A DNA stretch of 64,000 nt from Capsicum annuum (Eukaryota; Streptophyta; Magnoliopsida; Solanales; Solanaceae). How positions within the stretch are numbered: the stretch's first letter is position 1; each line of letters begins with the position of its first letter. Location of the stretch: positions 144,956,560-145,020,559 of the forward strand of contig NC_061114.1 in NCBI RefSeq assembly GCF_002878395.1. Direction: 5' to 3'. A program made the translations under genes and the position numbers. Positions 46,339 through 57,365 of the stretch are shown in pieces. The notes under the pieces were generated by a model. It saw only the letters and a program-made list of their open reading frames with translations. It was not told the DNA's origin and did not search any database.

Positions 46339-49047
46339 TGTAATACCCTGCATGTTTCTAAGCTAGGAAGTGAATAAGTATTTCTAAATATGAAATCTCC
46401 TATCCTGTGATTCATACTTGAGTACATGACTTACAATGAATATCTTAGTGATAGGATAGCTTATGATGCATTAAGTATGTTCATATGTGTCACTTAAGGT
46501 TATACAAGCTAAGAGTTTTTGAATCCATCAAGTTTTAGTGTTCTTGCAAGAGTCATCTTTGAACGAGTATAACTCGATGTTAATGTGGTATTTTGGCTGA
46601 TTTAGACCCACCAAATTGTAGAGAATTGAATTAGCTTTCAACGATACCAATTTTGCCTTAATCCAATACCCGAGCGAAAATTTATGCCCATTTTCGTGAG
46701 AGACAGTAATGATAGGTGATTGGTTATGCGCCGCCCAACCCAAGCATAGGCGATTGGTTGGTTGCCTCCCAACCTAGTTTAGGCAATCGCTTGGACGCCG
46801 CCTAAGTCAGTTCCAGGTGCCAAAAACACTCCATTTTGAGTTATTTTAAGGGTAATTAAGTCTTTAACACTCCTTACACGTCCCTAAACCTAACCCTATG
46901 AAATATATAGCTTCTAAACATATTACAACCCTATTATCATCTCAAATCTCATCATTCAAGAGAAATAAAAGAGAAAAACAACTAGGGTTGCGTAACTAAG
47001 CTTGAAGATCCAATTTCAAGGAAATTCCTTCGTCAATCATCAGGAATCTTCCTTCTAAGGTATGTGTGAGTTGATTTATGGATCCCTTTCATCCGTAAAG
47101 CTAAAAAACCCTCATTTTCTTTATAAAGTATGATTTCTATAATGTTGGGTGTTGATGATCATGTTGTTGATATTGGGTGATTCCCAAGATGGAATCTTTA
47201 TATGTTTTTTGAATTTCATGATATCATATGAGTTGGAAACATGTAAATTTGGTTGTTCATGATGTATAATTTGATGATTTCACCTATGCTTAATATGTGC
47301 ATGTAAGGTGTTTGCTAAAATGCCTAAGAAACTAGAAATCATGAAATATAGCTAAATTGTGACTAAGTGAAGGATTCATGATATGCCCTTACGTTCCAAT
47401 GACTTCTATGTTGATAATGTGTCTTGTAAATGTTGTTGGAATACTCATGAAATATTCTAATGAGATTATGCTATGTTCACTTGCAAATCCTACTTATGAA
47501 CAAGATGTATGATAACCATGCAATCCACATGAACTTCCATACTATTGGTATGCGTTGCCAACATGATTATGCAATGAATATGACATTAAGATTGTGCTAG
47601 TACTTCTATGTGATATGAAATTCTTCCCAGGCAATACATTGTTGATAACCATGATTAGTATGAGATCCCTACTTATGATATTATAAATTGTGGACTCTAC
47701 TCTTTTGATCAAGTCAGTCATGTGTGTCAGTTTCCTTTCATCGAGTCCTGGGGGTACTTGTACCCAAAAACTTTAGCTGTGTGCCTAGAGCAATGTCATG
47801 TTTCACGATATCCGAACTCAAGCTATGATTCGAAAGACTTTAGTCAGTTATGTGACTCTGGAAAACCTCATAATCTTAGTCAGTTGTCAGATATCAGTAA
47901 TATTCCACCAGTCAACGAAATTCAGTAAGATTAAGTCATGCACAGTCATTTATTCATGTCCAGTCCCTCCAGATGGGAGTATAGGTTAGCACCAAGTGAA
48001 CCCAAGGATGGGAACTCACCCGCCAGTTCAGGGTGTGATTCTTAGTAGTCATCCTTGTGTTCCAGAACTACATAGCCAGCGTAGGTTGAGATATCTTAAC
48101 CCGTCAGATTAGGGTTGATGAGGTGGCTTAACCCGTCAGTTTAGGGTTCCCACCATTCTCATTGAGTACCTGCCAGATAAAGATCACTCATAGGCTGTCC
48201 TTACCCGTGGCATAGTATTGACACCCCTATAGTCGGGGCAGAGATTGGACCCCAGCTTAGCCATAATGGCATACACGGGGCATATCGGTTAAATACTACT
48301 TCCCATAATTTTAGTATCAGTCTCAGTAAAAGAACTCAGGGTGTTCTTCAGATTTTAGTATATACAGGACTGTCAAATACAATTATCCATGTTATCAGTT
48401 TTAGTATCAGTCATGATAGTTATCAGTAAACCATGTATTAGCTTACAGGTCATGCTATCACGTATTCACGGTCCCAATTTCTATATATGTGTGTTTACAC
48501 TCCCACGTTCATATTAGTCAGTCAATGTTGTTCATGCATGAACCCCTTTATGTTCAGCCTGCCTTCTTCGTATACTTAGTACTCCAGTTGTACTGATGCA
48601 TTTGTGCTATGGTGCTTTCTTTTCATGTTACACCATAGGTTTTGAGACTCGAGCTCTAGCCCAGCAGTAGCGGTAGCATTCGAGTCGCAGAGACACAGTG
48701 AGTCCTCATTGAATCGGGGATAATATGGTTTGATTCATTTATTTATTTATTTCTTTAGTTCAATTTTATGGAGTTAGTTGGAGACATGTTCCTTCAACTC
48801 CTTATTCAGATAGTTTAGAGGCTTTCAAATTTATGTTCCGATTTACGTTCAGATTGAGTTGTTTGGGTATTTTCACCCACATGATTGTATTCAGTTGAAC
48901 CTTATGGCCTTACAGTTCTATGTATTCTGCATTATTATATCATGATTCACAGTATACAGGTGTAGATATCAGTCATGGGTTAGCTTGTCGTCCCTTAGGG
49001 TCATGAGCGCCGTGTAGCATTCTGGTTCAGCGAATCGGGGTATTACA
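46339..49047 (+). repeat. G4 3' LTR
   Basis: TGTAATACCCTGCATG to GGGGTATTACA, colinear with 39741-42437. The word cluster is at 46715-46810, the putative TATA at about 46902-46912, the GGGGGTACTTGTACC box at 47741-47764 and the palindrome at 48776-48799. The short open frames at 47722-47989 are LTR sequence. Confidence 0.9.
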
Positions 49048-49159
49048 TACCGTATATTATGCAGTATACAGGTGTAGATATTAGTTATGGGTTACCTTGT
49101 GGTCCTTCGGGGTCATGAGCATCGTGTAGTATTCTTGGTACCAGATCCGAGGCATTACA
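49048..49159 (+). repeat. G3a 5' LTR, last part
   Basis: TATTATGCAGTATACAGG to GGCATTACA matches 59763-59870 of the G3b LTR and completes the LTR interrupted by G4. Confidence 0.8.
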
Positions 49160-49162
49160 AAC

Positions 49163-49176
49163 TTGTTATCAATGCC
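49163..49176 (+). promoter_or_regulatory. Primer binding site of G3a
   Basis: TTGTTATCAATGCC, degenerate but correctly spaced after the LTR end. A stem with GTGTTGCATGCCACA lies at about 49235-49249. Confidence 0.7.
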
Positions 49177-49379
49177 AGGTTCAATAGAGTCCTAGGAAGT
49201 ATATGAGCCACATCTAGTAGAATCTTGTGCATGGGTGTGTTGCATGCCACATTATGTTTAGGAGGCTATAAGATATTTTAGGAAAAAATTCCCTTCTTTC
49301 AGTATTCATATCGTGCCAGTGAGCATAATCTCAAGTCAATATCTTGGTCTAATCCATTTCTCCCTTTCTTCTACAAAAC

Positions 49380-50440
49380 ATGCTTCCTAAAAGAAGAAAT
49401 AGGAATCAGTCAGCCCCTCTGCCCGAAGAACCTTTGGGCGAACATATTTCTCATGAAAAGTTTAGAGTTGCATTCACTACTCATGGTCAGTCAGTTACTT
49501 CTCAAAATGAATGACCAACCATCCTTCCGCCCAACCCAGTGTCCAATTCATCTATAACCAGGATTCGGGACTTTACCCAAATGAATCCTTCATCCTTTCT
49601 CGAGTCTAAGTTAGACGAGGACTCTTAGGAATTCATCAATCAGGTTTAGAAGGTTACAAACATTATGGGGGTGTCAGCTCTTAAGAGTGCAAAGCTAGCT
49701 GCATATTAGTTACAGGATATGGCTCACACTTGGTACAAATAGTAGAAGTCAGATAGGTCAGTTGATGTAGGGGCTATAGAGTGGGATGAGTTTTTCACCA
49801 CATTCTTAGAGAGGTTCTTTACCCTAGAGCTGAGAGAAGCTAAGGTGTTAGAATTCATCACCCTCAGGTAGGGATACATGAAGGTGAAAGAGTATTATCT
49901 TATGTTTACTCAATTGGCTAGATATTCCCCTCATGTGGTTACAAACAGCAGGGCCTAGATGAATAAATTTATTTTTAGGGAGAATGATAGTATGGTCAGT
50001 GAGTGTACGTTTGAGATATTGAATAGTGACATAACTTTAGCCAGGATTATGACTTATGCTCAGCCGATAGAAGATCAAAAGATTAAGATAAGGGAGAAGC
50101 AAAATAAGAGAGCAAATATAGGTAGTTTTAAATTTGCTCAGCCTGAATCAGAAGGAGGAAATCGTTCTCAGTTTTATCCTAAGCCGTCAATTCTAGCTCC
50201 TTCGTCAACTAGTGCTCCAGCTCCTAAGTTCAGGGATGGTAATAAAGATAGGGCACCAGGGCTCTAAGTCTCAGGGCAATGTCAACAATGCCCGAACTAA
50301 TCCCCTTTGTCAGACTTATGGTAAGAACCATAACGGTGCTTACAGAGCTGGTCATGAAGATTGTCTTCAGTTAGGTTATCAAGGTTAGTAGAATAGTTAC
50401 TCAGCTCAGTTCGATCGTCCAACACAGCACGGTACTACAT
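49380..50440 (+). pseudogene. G3a gag (broken)
   Basis: ATG at 49380 opens MLPKRRNRNQSAPLPEE. The core is recognisable but crowded with stops: FTQMNPSSFLESK, then TAG at 49626 and 49647, SALKSAKLAAY, TAG at 49707, DMAHTWY, two stops replacing a Trp pair, EFFTTFLERFF, LREAKVLEFITL, and QLARYSPHVV. The open piece 49959-50267 covers the gag end, ECTFEILNSDITLARIMTYAQ and a basic linker. The zinc knuckle that G3b still shows near 61071 is hard to see here (about 50310-50380). It is preceded by a primer site and followed by a protease remnant. Confidence 0.75.
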
Positions 50441-50910
50441 CTAGTGCTACTAGTGGGCAACACCCAAATAGACTCTATGCTCTCCAGTCCTGGAAAGATT
50501 AGAAAAATTCTCCTGATGTGGTTACTGGTACGTTACAGATCTTTTATTACTCTTTATATAGCAGTTGATTTTAGAGTCAGTCTAGAAATTCTTGGAGAGA
50601 CCTTCTCAGTCTCTACTCTAGTGGGTAAAACCATCATAGCTTAGCGGGTATAAAGGAACTGCCCGATTATGATATTTTAGAAAGTCATTTCAGTAGACTT
50701 TGTCCAATTAGAGATGACTCATTTTGAAATAATTCTCGGCATGGATTGGCTTTACTTTTTGTTATACTAAACTTGACAATAGAAACAAAATTGTCTAGTT
50801 TCAGTTTCCGAATAAACCATCCTAGAGTGGAAGGGTAGTGTATCCCCACTGAGAGGTCAGCTTGTTCCTTACCTTCGGGCATGGAAAATAATCTCTAAAG
50901 GATGTATCTA
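50441..50910 (+). pseudogene. G3a pol: protease with the active site deleted
   Basis: Comparison with G3b (61260-61700) is colinear except that about 48 bp encoding HVHVYALLDPGDSLS are missing after CAGATCTTT (about 50540). CTTT microhomology is present at the ends of the deleted block. The remainder shows the VGKTIIA stretch and FEIILGMDWL (about 50722-50752). The missing part holds the catalytic Asp, so no protease could be made. Confidence 0.7.
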
Positions 50911-51508
50911 TCATCTTTTTTTAAGTTAAGGACACTAGTTCTGAAAATCCCAGTCTTGATTCAGTCCCAGTCGTGAATAAATATTCAGATATCTTTCTCG
51001 AAGATCTTCCAGGGATTCCTCCCAAAAGGGAAATAGACTTCAGTATCGATCTTCTTCTAGATACTCAGCTTATATCTATTCTACCATACAGAATGTCACC
51101 AACAGAACTCAGGGAACTGAAAAACAGTTGAAAGATCTCTTAGATAAGGGATTCATCAGACCTAGTATGTTTCCATGGGGTACACCAGTCTTATTCATGC
51201 AAAAGAAAAATAGTTCTCTCAGAATGTGCATAGACTACCGTCAAATCAATAAAGTCACGGTCAAGAACAAATATCCACTTCCTAGAATCGGTGACTTGTT
51301 TGACCAACTTCAGGGTGCCAGTTATTTCTCTAAATAGATCTCAGATTCGACTATCATCAGCTTCGAGTCAGAGAATACAACATTTTGAAAATAGCCTTCC
51401 ATACTCGGTATAGTCATTTTTAATTCCTAGTTATGTCCTTTAGTCTTACCAATGCCCCAACATCTTTCATGGACTTGATAAACCGTGTGTTTAAGCAGTA
51501 CTTGGAGA
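50911..51508 (+). pseudogene. G3a pol: reverse transcriptase, N-terminal part
   Basis: [20 protein letters not shown], then the open piece 51128-51337: [59 protein letters not shown]. The MCIDYRQ block that is frameshifted in G4 is open here, and the CAG at 51125-51127 is kept. MSFSLTNAPTSFMDLI and NRVFKQYLE follow to 51508. The sequence then jumps into integrase, deleting the FIDD catalytic motif and all of RNase H, about 1.1 kb by comparison with G3b. Confidence 0.82.
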
Positions 51509-52567
51509 AGCGCATGGTGTGCACTACTCTATTCATCCAAGGGCCACAAAGATGTACTGCGACTTGCGAGAGATCTATTGGTGGAGTGGGATAAAAAGGG
51601 ATATTGCAGAGTTTGTGGCTAAGTGCTCTATATATCAGCAGGTCAAGATAGAGCATTAGAAGCCTAGTGAACCTACGCAGGATTTCATTATTCCTACTTA
51701 GAAGTGGGAAGAAGTGAATATGGACTTCGTGATGGGTTTACCTCAAACTCATCGTTAGCATGATTCAGTCTGGGTCATTGTAGACAGGATGACCAAGTTC
51801 GCTCATTTTTTCCCAATTCGTACCTCTTATTCAGCTGAGTATTATGCCATACTCTACATTAGAGAGTTAGTGAGATTGCATGGTGTTTCATTATCTATTA
51901 TCTGAGATAGAGGTACCCAGTTCACCTCTCATTTCTAGAAAGCATTCCAAAAGGGTTTTAGTACCCAAATTCATCTCAGTACAGCCTTTCATCCTCTGAT
52001 AGATAGTCAAGAAGAAAGGACCATTCATACCCTAGAAGATATACTAAGGGCATGTGCAATTAATTTCAAGGGTAGTTGGGATGAAAACTTGCCTTTTATT
52101 AAGTTTGCATACAATAATAGCTATGATTCCAGTATTTGGATAGCTTCATTTAAAGCTCTCTATGGTTGGAGGTGCAGATCTCTAATCGGTTGGTTCAAAG
52201 TTAGTGAGGCCTAGGTTATAGAGTTTAACTTAGTATTTGATGCCTCAGAGAAAGTCCAGTTGATTAGAGAAACACTTCAGGTTGTTCAGAACCAACAGAA
52301 GTCTTATGCAGATGTGTATAGAAAGGATCTTGAGTTTGAGATTGGTGACTATATCTAAGGTTCTCTCCCATGAAGGGAGTGATGAGGTTTGATAAGAAGG
52401 GAAAGCTCAGTCCCCAATATGTCAGTCCCTTCAAAATTCTTTGTCGCTTCGATAAGGTAGCTTATGAGCTCGAATTGCCTTCAAATCTAGCCTCAGTTCA
52501 TCCAGTCTTCTATATATCTTTACTCAAGAAGTGCATAGGTGACCCAACAGTTGTAGATCCTATTTAG
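51509..52567 (+). pseudogene. G3a pol: integrase and GPY/F module (broken)
   Basis: Zinc finger: EAHGVHYSIHP, MYCDLREIYWWSG, FVAKCSIYQQVK, where the last Cys is Tyr. Core: NMDFVMGLPQTH (Asp), a damaged ISDRGTQF-like region with a stop (51903-51905), and DSQEERTI (Glu kept). Stops at 51709 (Trp position) and 51758 (Gln position) break the frame. GPY/F: SPQYVSPFKILCRFDKVAYELELP in the open piece 52370-52567, ending at DPTVVDPI-stop. Confidence 0.82.
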
Positions 52568-52790
52568 AAAATAGATATTCAGTACAACCTCTCTTTTGAA
52601 GAGATTCTAGTCCAAATTATAGACTCAAACTCATAGACTAAGGAACAAAGAAGTCCCTCTAGCCCAAGTTCTTTGGCAAAATTAGTCCATTGAAGGAGCT
52701 ACTTGGGAAGCAGAAGCAAACATGCGTACCAAGTATCCTCACCTCTTCTATGCTAATGCAGATCTAGCTCAAGGTAATAGTTCTCCTTAA
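52568..52790 (+). pseudogene. G3a pol: chromodomain-like tail
   Basis: FEEILVQI, RNKEVPLAQVLWQN-like and EGATWEAEANMRTKYPHLF (52694-52750) are readable across small shifts and a stop. It ends the pol homology. Confidence 0.75.
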
Positions 52791-53232
52791 AATTTTAAGT
52801 TTTCATATCCATATTTTAGTTACAACTTGATATTAGCCTCATACTCAGGATTCCATTTTTAAACTGGATACTATGTACCATTGCATATTCAATTATATAT
52901 TCATGCATCATATTAGTCATGTATTCATGTGCTAGACATGCATTCTCCTTGTAAGAAGACCTAGTTATTAAAAATCTCAGTCATGTAATCAGTTTTGTCA
53001 TGTATTCATGCATCAGATATGTGTGATCAGCTTATCAGTACTCTCAGTCATGCATTCATGTATTAGCTCAGTCATGAAATCATGCATCAGATATGCATGC
53101 TCTTTATGAATCTCAAAACTGTTAGTTATGTAGTCATACTTAAGTGTTTATGTTTAGTATGTACTTCAGCTTATCATTTCTCCCCTCTCAGTCAGTCTTA
53201 TTCGAGGATGAATATTCCCAAGGGGGAGATAT
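52791..53232 (+). promoter_or_regulatory. G3a 3' untranslated region and polypurine tract
   Basis: A stretch with repeated CATGCATCAG, TCAGTCATG and CATTCATG words (52850-53120) is followed by AAGGGGGAGATAT (53220-53232) directly before the LTR. Confidence 0.85.
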
Positions 53233-53748
53233 TGTAATACCTTGAAGTTTCCTAACTAATTTTATCTCAAGAATGTGAAGTATTATCTTCTAAATTAAAT
53301 GATGTTTATTACATGGAGAATTTTCAAGAATTTCACTTTGTCATGTGGGAAATTCAATAGGCTTTCATGCATACCAGTACAGTCAAAGTACTGACGTATT
53401 TGCACCATGGTGTCTTATACCATAGGTTCAGAAGCACGAGCTCTAGAGCATCAGTAGCATTCTAGTCTCAGCAGTCAGAGTTAGCAGTGAGTCCTCATCT
53501 CTCGAGGACATGATCATTTATTTATTATCTCATTAAGTAATTTATTACTTAGAGTTAGTTGGGGACATGTCCCATCAACTCCTCATTCAGATAGTTCAGT
53601 CAGTTAGAGGCTTTCCAGACTATCATGTTATTTCAGTTTTGTTTTGGGTATTTCATACCCCATTCAGATGTTATATATTTATCAGTTATGTTACAGTCTT
53701 GAACCTTATGTCCTTATAGTTCATGTTATCACAATCATACAATATATT
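53233..53748 (+). repeat. G3a 3' LTR, internally deleted and truncated
   Basis: TGTAATACCTTGAAG starts a G3 LTR. After AATAGGCTTTC (about 53363) it jumps to ATGCATACCAGTAC, removing roughly 1.9 kb including promoter and word cluster; the palindrome at 53557-53580 is kept. The LTR stops near 53748 (AATATATTT), about 110 bp before its expected end, and continues directly into a copy of 34322 onward. This is the junction of the tandem duplication. Confidence 0.8.
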
Positions 53749-56700
53749 TACCATTTAAACCCAACTAAAAGATTTACACATTTATGTTCATTAAACAAAA
53801 GATCACCCATTAAGGCACACTATAATAACCCTTCAGGTCGTTATCCGTATTTTTGCTTACTTTCTCTAATAGAACTTCTCCATATACTTTCCAAGTTATT
53901 AATAACTTATGGGGACTGAGATTTTGGTTTCCTAATGGTTTATTTGGGTTTTACAAACTCTTTCTCAATTTGAATCTTCGTTGATCCTAATTGACCACTA
54001 TATGAAAATTTAAGTAAAAAAGCCTCGTATACAAAATCCAACTTTGCCAATGCATCCAGACTGTTGAAAACTATAGGGTTACATATCCCGTTTCTTTAAA
54101 ATGGACCCCATATATATCTCGAGGCATTGCTTATAGCTTGAAACCAAGTTCTAAGCTTCAACTATGCATAGCATGTACCGAGGTGCCGCGACTGCGATGA
54201 AGGAGGTGTAACTATAGTTTTGTGACTGTAATGAGGTAGGGGCCATGACTGCCCCATCAGAGAGCTGGTTTGTCCATATTTAAGTGCTATCTTACATAAA
54301 TTTGGGCCATTTTGTGCCTCCTTCTTAAGCTATAAATCCTAATGGAGTGTAAAATATTCTAAGTGTGTCTTGTAGGTTTAATTGGAGCTTAAAAAAACTT
54401 GTGTAATTGATTCTTTCTATAATTTGAGGTAAGTATTCCTCAAATTTTGTATTTATTTTATGGTTTCTTAACTCAAAACCCCTAATTCATTAAGGGTCGA
54501 TTGTATCTGCAAAGTTGAGTGATTAACTTAAATTAGTAGAGGGTTTTAACTCCCTAAAGATAGGTTATGGGTTTGTATTAGAAACTCCTTTCTAAGGGTG
54601 AAACCCAATTGGGGTTTTGGTATCTATTTTAAATCCATGTCATAATGGTTCCATAATGGGTATTATCATTCTTGATGTAATGCATAGATTGTATTATTGG
54701 TAATTGCTTATGGAAGAGGAAGCTTCATGGAAGGGAAAGGAAAGACTTGTTGGTTTGTGAGTTGCTTGGACTTAAGGTAGGTTAGGCTTACCTAAAGACT
54801 AGATTGATCCTGTTTGTGATGTAATTATTGATATCATAAGAGGTTGGGTGGGAAATTTAGATGATAGCGGATTAAATGGTGAACTTGGGATTTATTGATT
54901 GTTATAGGCTATTAATCTGTAAGGTATGATATTTGAACCTTAGTCTAGGACCTTGGTTAGTTTATTGGTCGTTACATGACTAGTGTGAGAACTCTATAGT
55001 TGTTCTAAGTAGAAATAAATGGAATACCTCTCTATCCTTAGGAGTATATTGACCTATATAATGCCTAGATAGGAAAGAACCTTAGTGTTGGGTTGACTTA
55101 GGAAGGATTATTGAAGAGGCTTTCCCAATAGACCTAGTAACGATTAGTAAAATCCTATGAAGAGGTATAGATGACTTGGCCTAATTCCCGCTAGAAACTA
55201 GACTTGTGTTAGTAAGCCTGGCATTTTGGGATTTAGTAGTGGGACTTGACCCACCATAAGTTGGACTACAAAATCCTTGGCGACCTAGATTCTCGATGAG
55301 TGACTAATGTACATATTGGGATTATTATTAGTAGACTAGGTTGTTGGATTATTTTTCGATCATGACTTGAATAACCTTGTAAATATGATTAGTGTGCATG
55401 TCATCTAAATACTCAGGCCTTGTTTATACTCATATTATGTGTGGTGCTTATTTGTAATGTAAAATGACAAGTGTTATCCTACATTTCTACTTCTTTATTA
55501 TTATGGAACTCTGTATGCTTATTTTCTTAGATATGTATATGGGTATATATTGTTGCATTGGGAGAATTTTTGATATTGTGATGATGCCTGGTAAATTCAA
55601 AGGTTGTGTTGATATGATGATGATGCCCGTTGAATCCAAAGAAATGTGTTGATATTACGATGATGCGCAATTAATCCGTAGGAATATGTTGACATTATGA
55701 TAGTGCTCGGTGAATCAGGAGGACCTATTGATGATGTATTAATGCCTGGTAACTCTAAAAGAGGTAAGAATATCATGATGTCATGTGGCGCATATTATGC
55801 ATTGATGTTGGTAAGGTTAGGCCGTGTGGGGCCCAACCACCTATGTGTTGATATATGATGTCTTTCTTGATGAATTACTCTTAATTTCTTATTCCTAACC
55901 ACTAAATAAGAGGTATGAACGTTGTTGACGCAAATCGGTAACTAGAGGTGATCTATGGCTAAATTCTGAATTAAGGCTTAATGATAACTGTAATATTGTG
56001 AAAAATCCAAGGATAACCTAGTAAACCTACTTGTCTTGAATAAGAGGTCGTATTATGGAATCTTTCCTAGTAAAATGATTTATGTGATAAATAGTTATTT
56101 CTAATATATGATTATGACTTGAAAGTTGGGAACCTAGAACCAACCTTGCTTAAAATATGGAAACAAGTACGTAAGGTTGTGACATGCTTAGTTATAATAG
56201 ACCTAGTATTGCATGATTATTAAATAGATTGTCTCTTAATATGAAAGGTTGTGAAGGTTTAATTTATATCTTATACCATGAAAATGCTAACTTGAGGATG
56301 AATAAGTGAATATATTTTATTATGGGTGAGTGGTAGATTTCCCTTAATTGATGGCTAGTGATTATACGACTTCTAATCTGATGGCTCATGGTAATGAAGG
56401 TTAACTATTATATACCACACGTAGAGTATATCAGCGATCTAGTAATTCAGTAACTACATATCTATCCTATGTCCGTGTTGCCTACCTTTATGCTAAATTA
56501 TGGTATGGGTATTGATATGGATCTCAGTAATGATCCATGGTGAGTTGTGCTACCCGCGGCTTTGGTGACATTGATTGGTTGTGCTTTATTGTATTCTTAG
56601 TTGTACTTTTTGGGTGTACTCTCCGATGGTGTTGGACACCTGTGATTTTTTTTTTTATATTCTTTCGTGTACTCTCAGGTTGTATGGGACACCATGATAG

Positions 56701-57365
56701 GTTATTTGTTGTTTTCTCTTTTGAGTAATTCCCGACGGTATAGAAAGTCGTGGTAAGTTCTTCTGCCTTGTGTTTTATAGATGGTTAATAATGACTATGG
56801 TAAGTAGATTCTTGGCTACTATGTACATGGCTTTATGCTTCTGAAATAATACTTGGTGGATATGGTGATTATAGAGTATATTGATATAGTATGGTGTGTT
56901 ATTGTCTTAGTAGTATAGATTTTATTCTAGTGGTATCAAAGAAGATTTAGGTTTGATCCTATCCCTTGACTTTAACATTATTGTCTTACTTTATATCGTC
57001 TTTACATTATATTTGTGCTCAGTCAGCTTAAGATGCCTACTAAGTACTCGTGTTTTGGTACTCATACTACACTTCTATACCTTTTTAGTGCAGACCCAGG
57101 TTATAGTTGTCTCCATTGAGCTATTTCATGTTAGTTGACTATTTGGAGACAGGGTGAGCTGTTAGAGATTGAGTTGCCCTCTTTCCCCTCTATCTTTATT
57201 TGTCTTCTATTTTCGAGACAAATGTATGAGATTATCTACGACAATTTAGACTTTGAGATTGTAAAATTCTATGGTCAATATTAGAAGCCTTGTATTAGTA
57301 CTATCAGGTCGTGGGATTGGTATTTAATTATCGGTAGTCTTAGCTGTGAAATATTGTTGTTATAT
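53749..57365 (+). repeat. Duplication unit 2: G6 stub and G1 LTR (plus strand)
   Basis: 53749-53820 repeats 34322-34390, and 53821-57365 repeats the truncated G1 LTR 34391-37875, ending with the same TTGTTGTTATAT before a G3 LTR. The LTR start is mutated (TATAATAACCC). Words such as GGTGCCGCGACTGCG lie at 54172-54260 and a putative TATA (CATATTTAAGTG) at 54274-54285. Short stretches differ from unit 1 by a few to about 15 percent when counted by eye, the excess looking like C/T and G/A changes. Confidence 0.8.
55565..55755 (+). repeat. 39-42 bp tandem repeat in the G1 LTR, unit 2
   Basis: Same phase as in unit 1 (DIVMMPGKFKGCVDMMMMP in the frame 55464-55652). About four units. Confidence 0.55.

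Larger units (their letters stand above)
39741..49047 (+). mobile_element. G4 LTR retrotransposon, both LTRs present, gag-pol deleted
   Basis: Two direct LTRs of about 2.7 kb (39741-42437 and 46339-49047) enclose a 3.9-kb internal region with primer site, gag remnant, RT, RNase H, integrase, pol tail and polypurine tract. It is inserted in the 5' LTR of G3a. The flanks TACAT (39736-39740) and TACCG (49048-49052) are a decayed 5-bp duplication of the site that reads TATAG in the uninterrupted G3b LTR (59759-59763 region). A hand count over the first 170 bases of the two LTRs gives about 13 differences, so the insertion is not recent. Confidence 0.88.

Noticed and set aside
39741..49047. Possible recent, active insertion
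   Set aside because: The two LTRs differ at roughly one base in thirteen over the first 170 bases, the target duplication has decayed, and pol has many stops.
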